The position numbers and the translations under genes were made by a program. From assembly GCA_964016985.1 (NCBI GenBank), contig OZ024836.1:41474803-41538802 (forward strand): a stretch of DNA of 64,000 bases, written 5' to 3'. Source of the DNA: Anodontia alba. Its lineage: Eukaryota; Mollusca; Bivalvia; Lucinida; Lucinidae. Positions 19,505-31,439 of this stretch are shown piece by piece. Position 1 is the first letter of the stretch, and every line of letters starts with the position of its first letter. A model generated the notes under the pieces. The model saw only the letters and a list, made by a program, of their open reading frames with translations, did not search any database and had not been told where the DNA came from.

Positions 19505-21039
19505 CCTCGATTGTGTTGTCCAGTTAGTGAATACATTTTACAATGGCCACATTGACATACAAAATTGATTACCTATTTTGTCCACTCGATAAAAAGGTAT
19601 GGCCCTTTTCGCAGATCAGCATACGGTTGGAAATATGCTGAAGTATAAGTTTATTAACAGAGGTCGTTCGAGTTCTTGACGTTATTCAACTATTTAATAT
19701 GTTCGAGGCAATAGTCAAAATTATTGCTCGGAGGTGCTGTGGACGACCTGATTTTCTATTGCCTGAGAGCACAGCACCGAGGGGCGATGGTTTTGACTAT
19801 TGCCCGAGAACGTATTAGATAGTTGTTTTATTACCCAACCAAAGCTAAGTGACGTCACATGTAATGCGTCGTGAAGCAACACTGGCACGAGCCGATTAAG
19901 TACTATTAAATCAGTCTGACAGTGAAAACCCTGTAGGTTGGGTAATAATTTCAAGTGACGTCGTTAATTATTCTGATACTAACAACTGACACATTGTTAA
20001 AATGCTGTTGGGTTGTGTCATGAATGCTTTATCAAATGTGTCAACATTGTACAAATGATTGAAATATAACTAGCATAAGAGATTACCTTTTTGTTTTGTT
20101 CTTCTTTTATTCTTCAGATGGATTGAAATTCTATTTGTGCACGTTGATGCACTTAGTCCTGTCATTACAAGAGATGAAATTTAAATTATGTCAAAAATCT
20201 AATGATTACTGACATTAAGCGTTATTCAAACATCAAAAAATACGTAAGTATGAAAGTGTGCATAGAGTCAAACGGGTTAGGTTTAAAATGGTAAGGTATC
20301 TATTTTATGATAACTAAAATTTTAACAATATTTCCGCGAAATCTAGTGAACTTCAACTAAAGTTCGAGTAATAATAATACGTTTATTTCACGATGAAGGC
20401 CACCGGCCCATAACACATGATAATAACACATATACAATTTACACATATAGGTACATGCATGACAATATACAAAAACAAACATATTATACATTTGTATATC
20501 CTAATAGGTTTTATCTTCTTAAATTTGCATAATATAAATATAAAGTTCGAGTATATTTTATATATCAAGAGCACAGAAAATTAAAATACAAAGAAAATGA
20601 ATCTTCGTATAAGTATATCTCACACAGTCTTGTTTTTACCTTGATGCAGACTTATTAATTATTTAACCTACACAGCGCCGGCATACGTATGTAAGGCGAC
20701 TAAGTTGGAAAAGCGCTTTAATGAGAAAAAAAAAAACAACAAATGATTATCTTGGAAACAGTCTATCAGGCGCTTAAGTTAGAAACTACTGTTATATAGG
20801 AAAACGATTATATAGGAAAATCACTTTTGAGATCAGGATTGGAGTGTTAGATGCCTTGTGTTTCCAGGCAGACAGCTTGCAAAGCGTTTTGATGCTTATT
20901 AATCGTGTATAGAGGGGTCATCAATATTCCATATCGTTAGAAATAAACAGTAGTGTTTCTTGTAACCATCCGTATTATATGTTAATAGAGTGTTTTACCC
21001 ACCCTAAAGATGCATATGAACGACGCGGACCTTGGTATA
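19505..21039. other. Foldback left arm, inner spacer
   Basis: No gene. An imperfect palindrome lies at 19695-19830 (GTTCGAGGCAATAGTCAAAA against TTTTGACTATTGCCCGAGAAC). This spacer has no counterpart in the right arm, where only about 180 bp separates satellite and inner arm. Confidence 0.6.
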
Positions 21040-23320
21040 CTCGTATATATTTATCAGCATGTGCAGTAGTACGGATCTCAAGTGACAGGTGCTAGTTCTC
21101 TGGGTAGAAGTACTGACCTCTAGGTCCAGGTACTGGCAATCTGGGTGGTAGTACGGACCTCCAGTGAGACAGGTATTGGGACTCTGGGTAGTAGTACGAA
21201 CATCCAATGACAGGTACTGGGACTCTGGGTAGTAGTACGCACCACTAGTGACGGTAAATGGTACTCTCGGTGATAATACGGATCTGCATGTATAGTGTCA
21301 GGCACTGGTACTCTAGGTAGTAGTATGGACTACTAGTGACAGTTGCTGGTTCTGGTAAGTACGAGTAGTAGTACGGTTATTTAGTGACAGGTACCCGGGA
21401 CTCTGGGTAGTAGTATTGACCTCTTGTGACAAGCACTGATACTTTGGGTAGTAATACAAGCACTATTGACAGGAAGTGGTACTCTGGGTAATAGTTCTGA
21501 CCTAAAGTGACAGGTACTGATACTCTGGGTAATAATATAGCCACTTGTGATTGGTGCTGGCTCTTAGTAGTAGTACGAACCTATAGTTACTGGTCCTCTT
21601 GGTAGTAATAATGACCTCTAGTGACAGGAACTGGAACTCTGAGTAGTAGAGCGGACCTCTAGTTATATGTGCTTGCACTCTGGGTAGTAGTACGGACCTC
21701 TAATGACAGGTACTGGTGTGTCTGGGTATTAGTACGGAACTCTGTTGATAGGTCCTGGAAATCTTGGTAGTAGTACTGACATCTACTGTGCTTTCGACAT
21801 CTTTCAGAAAGTCGTTTTTTGCTTGACGCTTTACACAGAAGAAGTAGATTTGCAATTTTTTGTCATGATTTAATGCAAAACCATTTGTCGTAACTACCTA
21901 TGTACAAAAAGTTTTATTCTAGTTATTGGTTTTTGAAAAAATCAAATATTTTCACTTTTTCCCATAGTAAAAATGAAGCCAAATCATGTAGAAATCTGTA
22001 GAGTAGGTAACTTGGAGCCAAATTTTCAACAAGTTCCACTTTTTCCATTTTTTTTGAAATTTTCATAATATTGTTGTAAAACGTCAATAATTCAAATTCA
22101 GCAAAGAAAAGTAAAAAATATTTTCTTAGACAAATATTCAAAAAAATCACTTTACTATAGAAATTGCATAGGTCAGACCAAATTTTGGCCGTAACTTTAA
22201 TTGTTGTGTAAATATTTGAGAACAAAACACAGAAACATAAAAGACAAATGGTTTCTGACACTATATGGTCAACCAGAACAAAATATTTTCATTTAAATTA
22301 AAACCCCAAGCAAAAAACATCTTTCCAAGAGATGTCGAAAGGACAGTAGTGACAGGTACTGATGCTCTAGGAAGTAGAACTGACTTCTATTGACAGGTAC
22401 TGGCACCCTATCTACTAGTGCTGACCTCTAGAGACAGACAGATACAGATACTCTAGGTAGTAGTACGGACTTCTAGTGACAGGTACTTATACTCTAGGTA
22501 TTAGTACTGACCTCAAGTGACAGCTACTGATACTCTAGGTATTAGTACTGAATTTTGGTGACAGGTAATGATACTCTGTGAAGTACTACAGACCTCTGAT
22601 GACGGATTCTGATATCCTAGGGAACTGTCCTGACCTCTGGTGACAGGTACTGATTCTCTGGGTAATAGTAAGGACATCTAGTGACAGGTACTGGCCCTGT
22701 GGGTAGTAATACATACCTCTAGTGACAAGTACTGGTCCTTTAGGTAGTAGTACTTATCTCTATTGACAGGAACTGTCACCGTATTTAGTAGTGCTGACCT
22801 CTACTGACAGGTACTGGGACTCAGGGTAGAAGTACTGGCCTCTAGTGAGAGATACTGGGACTCAGGGTAGCAGTACTGACAGGTACTGGGACTCAAAGTA
22901 GTAGTACGGACCTCTTGTGACAGGTGCTGGGAGTCAGGGTAGTTTACGGACCTTCTTGTGACAGGTACTGGAACTCAGGGAAGAAGAACGGACCTCTTGT
23001 GACAGGTACTGAGACTCGGGGTAGTATTAACCCTCTACTAACAGGTACTGGGACTCAGGGTAGAAGTACGGACCTCTAGTGACAGGTACTGTGACAGAGT
23101 AGTAGTACGGACCTCTTGTGACAGGCGCTGGGACGGGGTAGTATTACGGACCTCCAGTGACACATGCTGGGACAGGGTAGTATTACGGGCACTGGACACA
23201 GGGATGAAGTACATACCTCTAATGAAATGTACAGAGACGCAAGGTAGCAGGACTAATTTCTGCTGTACCTATGTACTGGGACAGGGTAGTAGTAAGGACC
23301 TCTAGTGACAGGCACTGAGT
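21040..23320 (-). repeat. 41-bp satellite array, first orientation
   Basis: Units such as GACCTCTAGTGACAGGTACT plus GGGACTCTGGGTAGTAGTAC repeat with diverged copies; the unit is 41 bp. It is interrupted at 21786-22346 by a TA-flanked element. It ends in the perfect palindrome ACTGAGTACTCAGT at 23314-23327. Confidence 0.95.
21786..22346. mobile_element. TA-flanked element inserted in the satellite
   Basis: Terminal inverted repeats CTGTGCTTTCGACATCT and AGATGTCGAAAGGACAG, each flanked by TA, suggest a Tc1/mariner-type non-autonomous element of 561 bp. A diverged copy of its right half is at 46640-46833. A minus-strand frame in it is AT-rich and not convincing as a transposase. Confidence 0.8.
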
Positions 23321-25540
23321 ACTCAGTACTACTACCCAGAGGACCAGTACCTGTCACAAAATTTTTGGGCCACTTCCTATAGGACCAATAGCTGTCACTA
23401 GAGGTCAGTACTACTACCCAGAGGACCAATACCGGTCGCTAGAGGTCAGTACTGCTGCCCAGAGGACCATTACCTGTCACTAGAGGTCAGTAGTACTATC
23501 CAGAGTATCAGTACCTGTAAGTAGAGGTCCGTACTTCTACCTAGTGTACCTGTAATTGTCACTTGAGGTCAGTACTACTACCCAGAATACCAGTACCTGT
23601 AAATAGAGGTCAGTACTACTACCCAGAATTCCAGCATCTGTGAATAGAGGTCAGTACTATTACCCATGTTACCAGACCTTATCACTGGAGGTCAGTACTT
23701 CTACCAAGAGTACCAGTACCTGTCACTGGAGGTCAGCACTACTGCGCAGAGTATCAGGACCTGTCACTAGAGGCCAGTACTTTTACCAAGAGGACCAGTA
23801 TCCGTCACTAGGGGGCCAGTACTACTACCCAGAGGACCAGTACCTGTCGCTAGAGGTCAGTACTGCTACCCAGGGGACCAGTACCTGTCACTAGAGGTGC
23901 GTTCTACTAGCCAGAGGACCAATACCTGTCACTAGAGATTAGCACTACTACCCAGAGTACCAGTGCCTGTAAGAAGGGGCCCGTACTTCTACCCAGTGTA
24001 CCAGTAATTGTCACTTGAGATCAGTAAAAATACCCAGAATACCAGTACCTGTAAATAGAGGTCAGCGCTACTACCTAGTTTACCAGTACCTAGGCCAGTA
24101 CTACTACCGGAAGTACCAGTACCTATCACTTGACATCAGTACTACTACCCAGATTACCAGTAGCTGTGAATAGAGGTCCGTATTATTTTCCATGTTACCA
24201 GAACCTATCACTGGAGGTCAGAACTTCTACCAGGAGTACCAGTACCCGTCACTAGAGGTCAGTACTACTACTCAGAAGACCAGTACCTGTGAATAGAGGT
24301 CAGTACTACTAACCAGTGTACAAGTACCTATCACTGGATGTCAGTACTTCTACCAAGAGTACCAGTACCTATCACTGGAGGTCAGCACTACTACCCAGAA
24401 TACCAGTAACTGTGAATAGAGGTCAGAACTACTACCCATGTTACCAAAATCTATCACTTCTACCAAGAGTACCAGTACCTATCACTGGAGGTCAGCACTA
24501 CTACCCAGAATACCAGTAACTGTGAATAGAGGTCAGAACTACTACCCATGTTACCAAAACCTATCACTGAAGGTCAGTACTTCTACCAAGTGTACCGGTA
24601 CTTATCACTGGAGATCAGTACCTCTACCCAGAGTACCAGTACCCGTCACTAGAGGCCAGTGCTTCTACCAAGAGGACCAGTACCCGTCACTAGGGGACAG
24701 TACTACTACCCAGAGGACCAGTACCTGTCACTAGATTTAAGTTTAAGTTCTGCTACCCAGAGGACCAATACTTGTCACTAGAGGTCAGTACTACCACCCA
24801 GAGGACCAGTACCTGTCGCTAGAGGTCAGTACTGCTACCCAGAGGATCAGTACCTGTCACTAGAGGTCCGTTCTACTAGACAGACCACTACCTTTCACTA
24901 GAGGTCAGTAATACTACCCAGAGTACTGGTACCTGTAAGCAGAGGCCCGTACTTCTACCCAGTGTACCAGTAATTGTCACTTGAGGTCAGTACTACTACC
25001 CAGAGTACCAGTACCTGTAAATAGAGGTCAGCACTACTACCCAGTGTATCAGTACCTATCACTAGAGGTCAGTACGACTACCGAGAGTACCAGTACCTAT
25101 CATTGGAGGTCAGTTATATTACCCAGAATACCAGCATCTGTGAAGGGAGGTCAGTACTACTGCCCATATTACCAGAACCTATCACTGGAGGTCAGTACTT
25201 CTACCAAGAGTACCAATACCTATCACTTGAGGTCAGCACTACTACCCAGAGTATCAGTACACGGCACTAGAGGTCAGAACCGCTACCAAGAAACCAGTAT
25301 CCATCACTAGGGGTCAGTACTACTACCCAGAGAACCATTACCTGTCACTAGATTTCAGTTCTGCTACCCAGAGGTCAATACCTGTCACTAGAGTTCAATA
25401 CTACTACCCAGAGTACCAGTACCTGCCATAAGAGGTACTACCCAGATTTCAAGTACCTGCAATTAGTGGTCCGTACCACTACCAAGAGTACCAGTACCTG
25501 CCATTAGACGTCCGAACTACTACCCAGAGTACTAGTCCTT
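23321..25540 (+). repeat. 41-bp satellite array, inverted orientation
   Basis: Units AGTACTACTACCCAGAGGAC plus CAGTACCTGTCACTAGAGGTC, the reverse complement of the array to the left. Open frames over this stretch come from the repeat. Confidence 0.95.
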
Positions 25541-26283
25541 ATATGTTTTTACATATATGGTAAAACCGTTATAACATTTAAGGGGCCTTATTAAATATTT
25601 GGTGAAATGTTGTAACATTTACGGGGCCTTATTACATTTGTGAAAGTTTTCACATTTAGGGGTCCGACAATGTTGCTTTCTATAAATGCTCAAGGCAAAT
25701 GTATTCGACTTAATTCGAGTGACGATCGCTAGCATGGGCTATTGTATCAACGGTCAGTTTTGTATCAACGTACGAATGATAATTTTCTATAAAATACTAT
25801 GGGAACTGATGCAAAATGTAATCGAGTTTACGGTGAGCTAGTATAAGATTAATATGTTTGGTGTGTTGCTTTCAATAAAATGCTCAATGGGAAAGAATCG
25901 ATACAAATATATTCAAGTATTCAAGAGACGATCGCTAGCATGGGCTATTGTATCAACGGTCATTTTTGTATGAACGTGCGAATTATACTTTTCTATAAAA
26001 TGCTATGAGAACTGATGCGAAATTTATTTCAATTTACGGTGAGCTAATATGAGATTAATATGTTTTGTGTGCTGCTTTCTATAAAAGACTAAAGGGGAGA
26101 GAACTGATGCAAATATATTCGAGTTCACGGGGAGCTTGTATGAGATTAATATGTTTGGTGCATTGCTGCGAACTATATTTCAAAAGTTATAAAGGAAAAA
26201 TACATTGGTACAACAGTGACCGTTTGCCACAACAGTGACCATCGCTAGTGTGCGCTATTGTACCAACAATAACGCGCGCTACA
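25541..26283 (-). repeat. Foldback right arm with 206-bp subrepeats
   Basis: GACGATCGCTAGCATGGGCT starts at 25721 and 25927, spacing 206 bp, giving two tandem subrepeats plus a partial third. The last 290 bp is the complement of 18103-18410. Confidence 0.88.
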
Positions 26284-26289
26284 GAGCAC

Positions 26290-26912
26290 AAAAATTCCCA
26301 TAGAGCCGTTCCACGCACCGTCTCAGATCTGGATGAAATTTCACACAATAGTCCTTACCACTTATAAGTAAGACAATAATTGTTCAAAATCTGATATCAG
26401 CTTCCGTTACCATGGTAACCACCAGCATCACTTTTGGCCAGATTTAGACAAAATTTACTTATGTTTTTTTTATTGAATTTAGCAGTTTTTTAAGGTGAAA
26501 TGTTTTATATTGTAAATAAAAGAAGAACAAAACTGTTTGTTTTTTTTTTTTTGTTGTTGTTGTTGTTGTTTTTTTAATGAATTCAATGTTTAGCCAACAA
26601 ACGTCCGTAGTTGAAATAGTAATAAGCAAGTGTAACTTGATTTAAATGTAATATGATTGTTGGTGTATATAAGCTTTTATAAGTACAAGTAGTATTACAT
26701 AATATAAAAGACTGTTTGATAGTAACAAATGTAGGCTCGATTTGAATGTACTAATAAATTGTCTATTTTCTAACTTCTATGTATGTCATGGAAATGATTG
26801 TTGTTAAAAGTGTACACCAAAAACCTATTTGTTAATTTTTCACTGTACATATAAAAAGAAGCTGAAGAGGAGAAATTCTGTTTATTAAAGTATTGATACT
26901 TTTCTTCATGAA
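26290..26912. other. No gene; short T/GTT-rich tract
   Basis: A T-rich and GTT-repeat stretch lies at 26536-26575. Nothing else recognised. Confidence 0.45.
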
Positions 26913-26981
26913 AACATATGTTGTTGTACTCATAAGAAGCGCCTAGCGCAGGCATTTCAAATGTGTACCCACAACTTACGA
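26913..26981. repeat. Decayed palindrome, GTACTC superfamily
   Basis: ACATATGTTGTTGTACTCAT faces GTGTACCCACAACTT; the middle is diverged. Confidence 0.6.
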
Positions 26982-27230
26982 TTTCGTGGTGAATAAGAAC
27001 AAATATTATGCTGACAACCTATTTTATCTAGACATTTGTATATCAAGAACCCACACCCTGACGATTTCTTCAGATAACAGTGTAGACTGCGCTGATGAAC
27101 AGCCTGGGGTTACGCTTACCGTGTGCATGTAACAAGATCCCTATTATTTGGATAGGTTAGCTGCAGTTTTTACCCTTATAACAGAAACATCTAAGTTAAT
27201 TACTAATTCTAAAATTTGATCAAGTCTGTT

Positions 27231-27508
27231 CATCACGAAAACATAACTATATAAGGCTGACACCCTTTCTCCCCACTTTTATATCGTAAAACTGGGATTT
27301 ACAGGGGTATACATTATTTTGCTTATTTTGGCTCAAAAGCATAGATTGTGGGTACTCATTAGAACCGCCTCGGCGAGGCGGTTCTAACGAGTATCCACAA
27401 TCTATGTTTTGAGCAGGAATAATAAAATTAACAGAATTTTTGTCTGAAAACTTTCAGTTTTTGGTTGTGAAATTTTCAATATATATGAATAGGCGTGTTT
27501 TCGTAATG
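27231..27508 (-). mobile_element. MITE family 1, copy a
   Basis: Ends CATCACGAAAACATA and GGCGTGTTTTCGTAATG form inverted repeats. The core palindrome (27338-27412) has TTAGAACCGCCTC facing GAGGCGGTTCTAA. Reverse orientation relative to copies b-e and g. No coding capacity. Confidence 0.9.
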
Positions 27509-27548
27509 TTTATTACCTATTGATATGTCTACAAACTGCTGAATGAAT

Positions 27549-27619
27549 AGCAAACAGTGTAGAACCCGATCAGACACCACATTCTAGGGTATCTGATCCT
27601 AGTCTACACTGTTTTCTAA
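27549..27619. repeat. AAACAGTGTAGA palindrome
   Basis: CAAACAGTGTAGAACCCGAT pairs with ATCCTAGTCTACACTGTTTT. One of more than fifteen dispersed copies or halves in the window. Confidence 0.85.
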
Positions 27620-27709
27620 GGCCTGTCTGTCCGAATAAGAGACAACAGTCAGTTAACTCCCAATATGTTATCTCTGCATTTGTCTTTAGCATCGCTATTA
27701 CACTGGGTA

Positions 27710-27880
27710 AAATTTTCAGCAGACGACATACTGAAATATTTTTCTTATTTTTCTTGAAAATAGAATTTGATATTTCATGCAAATTTTTTCCAATGGAAAC
27801 AGTTTGCATAAAATGTCAAATCATGTTTTATGGGAAAAGAAGAAAAATATCATCAATTTGTCGTCTGCTGAATTAATCAA
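27710..27880. mobile_element. CAGCAGACGAC palindromic MITE, copy 1
   Basis: TTCAGCAGACGACA at the left faces TTGTCGTCTGCTGAA at the right, with a second inner pair ATTTCATGCAAA / TTTGCATAAAAT. Relatives are at 53742, 55518 and 59773. Confidence 0.83.
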
Positions 27881-27919
27881 GACAGTGGTAAAGATAAAAC
27901 TTAGCAATAAACCAACAAA

Positions 27920-28129
27920 GTTTTTTTTTTTTTTTTTTTTTTCTTTCCTTAAATATGAAAAAGAAACTTATTTTATGCAATAAAACATATATTTATTTAA
28001 CAGCTCTTTTGAACGAAAGTGGGGAATAGCTAAAGTCAGATATCGCTTACATCCCATTAAGAACATACATGTATGTTGAAAATAGAGCATTCCAATTAGA
28101 AGGCCCTAGTTTGTATTTGGTCTATCTTG
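27920..28129. other. Poly(T) and plain sequence
   Basis: About 22 T at 27920-27941. No gene seen. Confidence 0.4.
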
Positions 28130-28320
28130 TACTCTACCTATCAAAAGAGATAATAGAATAACTACTGCTTTATCCCAATAAAAGGAATCTACTATCTCCC
28201 TATCAAAGGAGATAAAAAATAAGTACTGCTATTTTCCTGTCAAGGTTGATGAACTTCCTTGCTGTATCAATATAAAGGGAGATAATAGAATATCTACTGC
28301 TATCTTCGCAGCAAACACGT
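28130..28320. repeat. Degenerate tandem repeat, GGAGATAATAGAATA type
   Basis: Blocks with GAGATAATAGAATAACTACTGCT recur three times with loose spacing of 60-80 bp. Confidence 0.6.
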
Positions 28321-28656
28321 AACGTCGTATTTACGTTGTTTTGACGTCGCAGCGACACTATGTGTTTTCTGGATCGCATTCTGACGGTAAATACAGTATT
28401 TTAGTCCTGTAAGTTAGTTTTGAGTCCGTCAGGACATTTAAACCAGATATAGCCATTCAAATTTTGATGGAGATAGAAACAAATTTAACAGTATACATCA
28501 CAATCAAATGTCTCCTGGATGCTGCTTCAACATATATAGTTGGTTTTGTTGAAGCAGATCTAGCAATTGCCTTAATGTGACTGAAGTTCAGTAGGGTACA
28601 TGTGGTCTTCTATTTGTAAAAAGCAAATATTTTCAATACTTAGTTCTTGTTATTCC

Positions 28657-29617
28657 CCGCCACACGATAGTGGCGGGGTATTATGGAATCACATTGGCTG
28701 TCCGTGTGTCTGTCCGTCCGTATTTTCGTTTCTGGATGATAACTTGAGTAAATATCAATGGTGTGTGCATTGATATTGTAGAGATCTGGTTTGGGATTGT
28801 TGATGGGAAAATTTTGTTAATTTTTGACAGAGTTATCTGCCCGCGACAGATCTTTATTTTCATTTCCGGATGATAACTTTAGTAAATATCAATGGATTTT
28901 CACTAAACTTGGTGCGTGCATTGATATTGTGGAGATCTGCTGATAGACAAATTTCGTAAATTTTTGACAGAGTTATCTGCCAGGGACACGTCCGTATTTT
29001 CATTTCTGGACGATAACTTTAGTGAAAATCAATGGATTTTCACCAAACTTGCAGGCCTTGGTGGCTCAGTTGGATGCGCGTCCGACTGGAAACCTGGAGG
29101 TCGCGGGTTCGATCCCCGCCGAGGTCGGCAACATTCTTTCGTGGAGATTGATCATGAAATATTTTCTACGATCATTCTCTCCCTTCCGCTGAGTCAAGAA
29201 GGGCAGTTTCAGTTTCAGGCGAAAGAATGTGCACAATACTGGTTAGCCGCTTAGAGGACTAAGCCTGTCCAGTAAACGTGTGGTTAGGTAAACTGACCGC
29301 GCTCGACATGACCCCATTGGGTTGACTGGGCCGTAAAATCTCAACACAAACACAAACAAATTCACCAAACTTGTTGTGTGCATTGATATTGAGGACATCT
29401 GATTTTGGATTGCTAATGGTAGAATTTCGTCTATTTTTGACCGAGTTATCTGCCCGCAACACACAGGACAATAACTTGAGTAAATCTCAATGGATTTTCA
29501 CCAAATTTGATGTGTGCATTGGTATTGCAGAGTATTGCTTTGGGATTGCTTAGTGGCAAATTTCGTCAATTTATGACAGAGTTATCTGCCCGCGACACGA
29601 TAATGGCGGGGTATTAT
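28657..29617. repeat. Tandem array bounded by GTGGCGGGGTATTAT, split by a SINE
   Basis: Blocks with GACAGAGTTATCTGCC recur at about 28824, 28966 and 29575 (and a variant near 29438), with TAAATATCAATGG between. The array starts CGATAGTGGCGGGGTATTAT and ends CGATAATGGCGGGGTATTAT. The SINE at 29052-29360 sits inside one unit. Confidence 0.83.
29052..29360 (+). mobile_element. tRNA-derived SINE, complete, 13-bp target duplication
   Basis: A box TGGCTCAGTTGG and B box GGTTCGATCCC in a tRNA-like head, body with GGAGATTGATCATG, and a CACAAACACAAA-type tail. TTCACCAAACTTG flanks it at 29039-29051 and 29361-29373, identical on both sides. Other copies are at 57568 (complete) and 6023 (deleted). Confidence 0.92.
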
Positions 29618-30296
29618 AGTTTCGCGTTTAATGTTTAAACGCAATTACCTGACATGCAATTGTACATAGAGGGGTTAAGTGTATGTGATGCAATTATTTA
29701 GACATTTGGGCGAAAATTGTGTCCAGAATACTGTCCTTCAGTTTTTCCTGTTTTACTTCCGCCTCTGCTGCAATCAAATCCGTTATGTCGATTTTTTTAT
29801 CCTTTACAGCGGGACGGGAGAAAAACGATGCTATCTGCTGTCCTGTCAAGTATTCGTTGCGTTTAAACATAAACTTGCTATCAGATTTCAGTTTTCTCAT
29901 TTCTTCCTTATAAGGATCTTCTTTGCGCACAGCTTTCTTTCCTACTTCAAAAATATCTTTAATGAATAGTATCTACGCTTCAAAAAATACAGTTCTCCCT
30001 TTCTTGTGCTTTAAGGTCCAGCTTTTGAAGAACTCTGATTTTTTGTCAGTTTCTGTAGCACATGTGTTTTATTTATTATCTTTCACACCAATCATCAAGG
30101 AATTCACCTGATACATTTTCTTTGCCTTGTCCCCCAGATGCAGCTTTTCCAGTTGATAGTTACATTTGCCCAACATAAGGTGTTGTCCCAAGGAGTTTGC
30201 AGTCCTAAACATACAGCTGCAATCCTCTTTGGTAATCATACACTGCCTTTATCATCTTCTGCTTTTTCTTCGTGGTTATTTCTTTTTCAGCTTCCT

Positions 30297-30526
30297 GGGC
30301 CCAGTTGTTCAAAGCGTCGTTAGCTTAACGAGCTCGTTAAGGGTCATTTCGTTAACTGTTTTAGCAGATTTAATACACAATATTCTGATATTTTTTGCAG
30401 AAAAAATGTGAGTAGCTTTTGCATTGCAAAAGCTACTCACATTTTTTCAGCAAAACATTTCAGCATCGATGTAAATTGTAACGAATCGTTAACTCACGAT
30501 GTCGTTAGCTTTGAACAACTGGCCCC
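30297..30526. mobile_element. MITE family 4 (GGGCCCAGTTGTTCAAAGC), copy 1
   Basis: Ends GGGCCCAGTTGTTCAAAGC and GCTTTGAACAACTGGCCCC, with a central palindrome TGTGAGTAGCTTTTGCA facing its complement. It sits between coding-like segments of the unrecognised pseudogene. Copy 2 is at 42093. Confidence 0.9.
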
Positions 30527-30667
30527 TGATCATCAACATTATTTTCTGTCATGTTGTCTGCTGGTTCAACGACTATAGGGAAAATAGAGGAGGATAAAAT
30601 AGTTCCACTTTTATAATAAAATCATAAATCATATTGGTCTAGCTCTAGTCTGAGGGACACAGGCAAA

Positions 30668-30736
30668 CAGTGTAGACGTGGAACAGATGGCACAGAATGC
30701 AGCCTCTGATTAGGGCTTGCACGTTTTGCTTACAGG
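30668..30736. repeat. AAACAGTGTAGA palindrome
   Basis: GGCAAACAGTGTAGACGTGG faces a diverged right arm TTAGGGCTTGCACGTTTTGC. Confidence 0.7.
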
Positions 30737-31439
30737 TATTTCTATAAAAATACAATAAAATAAAACATTCATCAGACACTCCAGCGTAAGGATGGACAAG
30801 TCCATTAGCCAAATTTAGATACAATGGAATTAGGTAATCTTTTTTCAGATTGCTTGTTGTGTCACTACTGTAGAGTCGAGGCTATATCATGTTCATCTAA
30901 ATAATTATTGACTGTGGTCACAATCCAATCATCAGGTCCAAAAAGAGTTGCTATGTTAGTGCAAATGCCGAACAAAAACAGTATGTCTTCAGTTTTACAT
31001 CAGTTGGAGGGACATATATTTCGTACAAACCTGAGACAGTCTGAAAAGACTTAACTGGAATGCCGAAACAAACAGCTGTTTATCTTACCGTCTGCTTCCA
31101 AAGCTTCAAAATGAAAAGCTGACCAGTCTTTTTGGACAACAAAGCCACACATTTGGTCAGTGGTTCCAACGGACTTCCATGGAATAAATTTACCTGGAGT
31201 AAATTATTTTTTATAATATTTTTCAGTTAATTGATCAGTTTTCTTAGCTGAGGTATTTTCCTGTGATTGCATTATTTAACTTTTTTCGTTCATTTCTCAA
31301 TAAATGAAAATCATCAAAAGGATAATCTGTGCTATTCATTTTACTAGGCATATGTTCAGTAACATGACGACATGACGACATCAAAGAGCATTTTACAGTA
31401 CTGCATGTCAAAGAAAATGTATAAATTAAGATAGTTGCA

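Larger units (their letters stand above)
18103..26283. mobile_element. Candidate foldback element, 8.2 kb, non-autonomous
   Basis: The two ends are inverted copies: TGTAACGTG at 18103 against CGCGCTACA at 26283, with over 250 bp of clear similarity inside (for example AACATATTAATCTC and TTTCCTTTATAACTTTTG). GAGCAC flanks both sides (18097-18102 and 26284-26289). The middle is a 41-bp satellite in opposite orientations that meet at 23320/23321. Long compound inverted repeats made of subrepeats are the hallmark of foldback elements (Drosophila FB, sea urchin TU). No transposase frame was found. The arms are unequal because the left one holds later insertions. A palindromic satellite without transposition is the alternative. 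Confidence 0.72.
29694..31272 (-). pseudogene. Unrecognised decayed coding region, split by a MITE
   Basis: I do not recognise this protein. Reading the minus strand from an ATG at 31272, coding-like segments follow each other with few breaks: GKFIPWKSVGTTDQMCGFV (about 31190), KSFQTVSGLYEIYVPPTDV (about 31030), TLFGPDDWIVTTVNNYLDE (about 30930), KKKQKMIKAVYDYQRGLQL (about 30250), KKSEFFKSWTLKHKKGRT (about 30040) and a tail with YLTGQQIASFFSRPAV ending at a stop near 29697. In-frame stops are near 31212, 30205, 30160 and 29970, with frame changes. A MITE (30297-30526) and a hairpin (30668-30736) interrupt it. It could be a processed pseudogene, exons of a dead gene, or a transposon protein. 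No introns are proven. Confidence 0.55.

Noticed and set aside
21923..22261. Transposase gene in the TA-flanked element
   Set aside because: The minus-strand frame is 112 codons, AT-rich, and shows no catalytic motif.
23321..25540. CRISPR array or repeat protein gene
   Set aside because: Units are contiguous 41-bp satellite copies without unique spacers, and the genome is eukaryotic. Open frames follow from the repeat.
29052..29130. tRNA gene
   Set aside because: tRNA-like head of a SINE with flanking duplications and a non-tRNA body.
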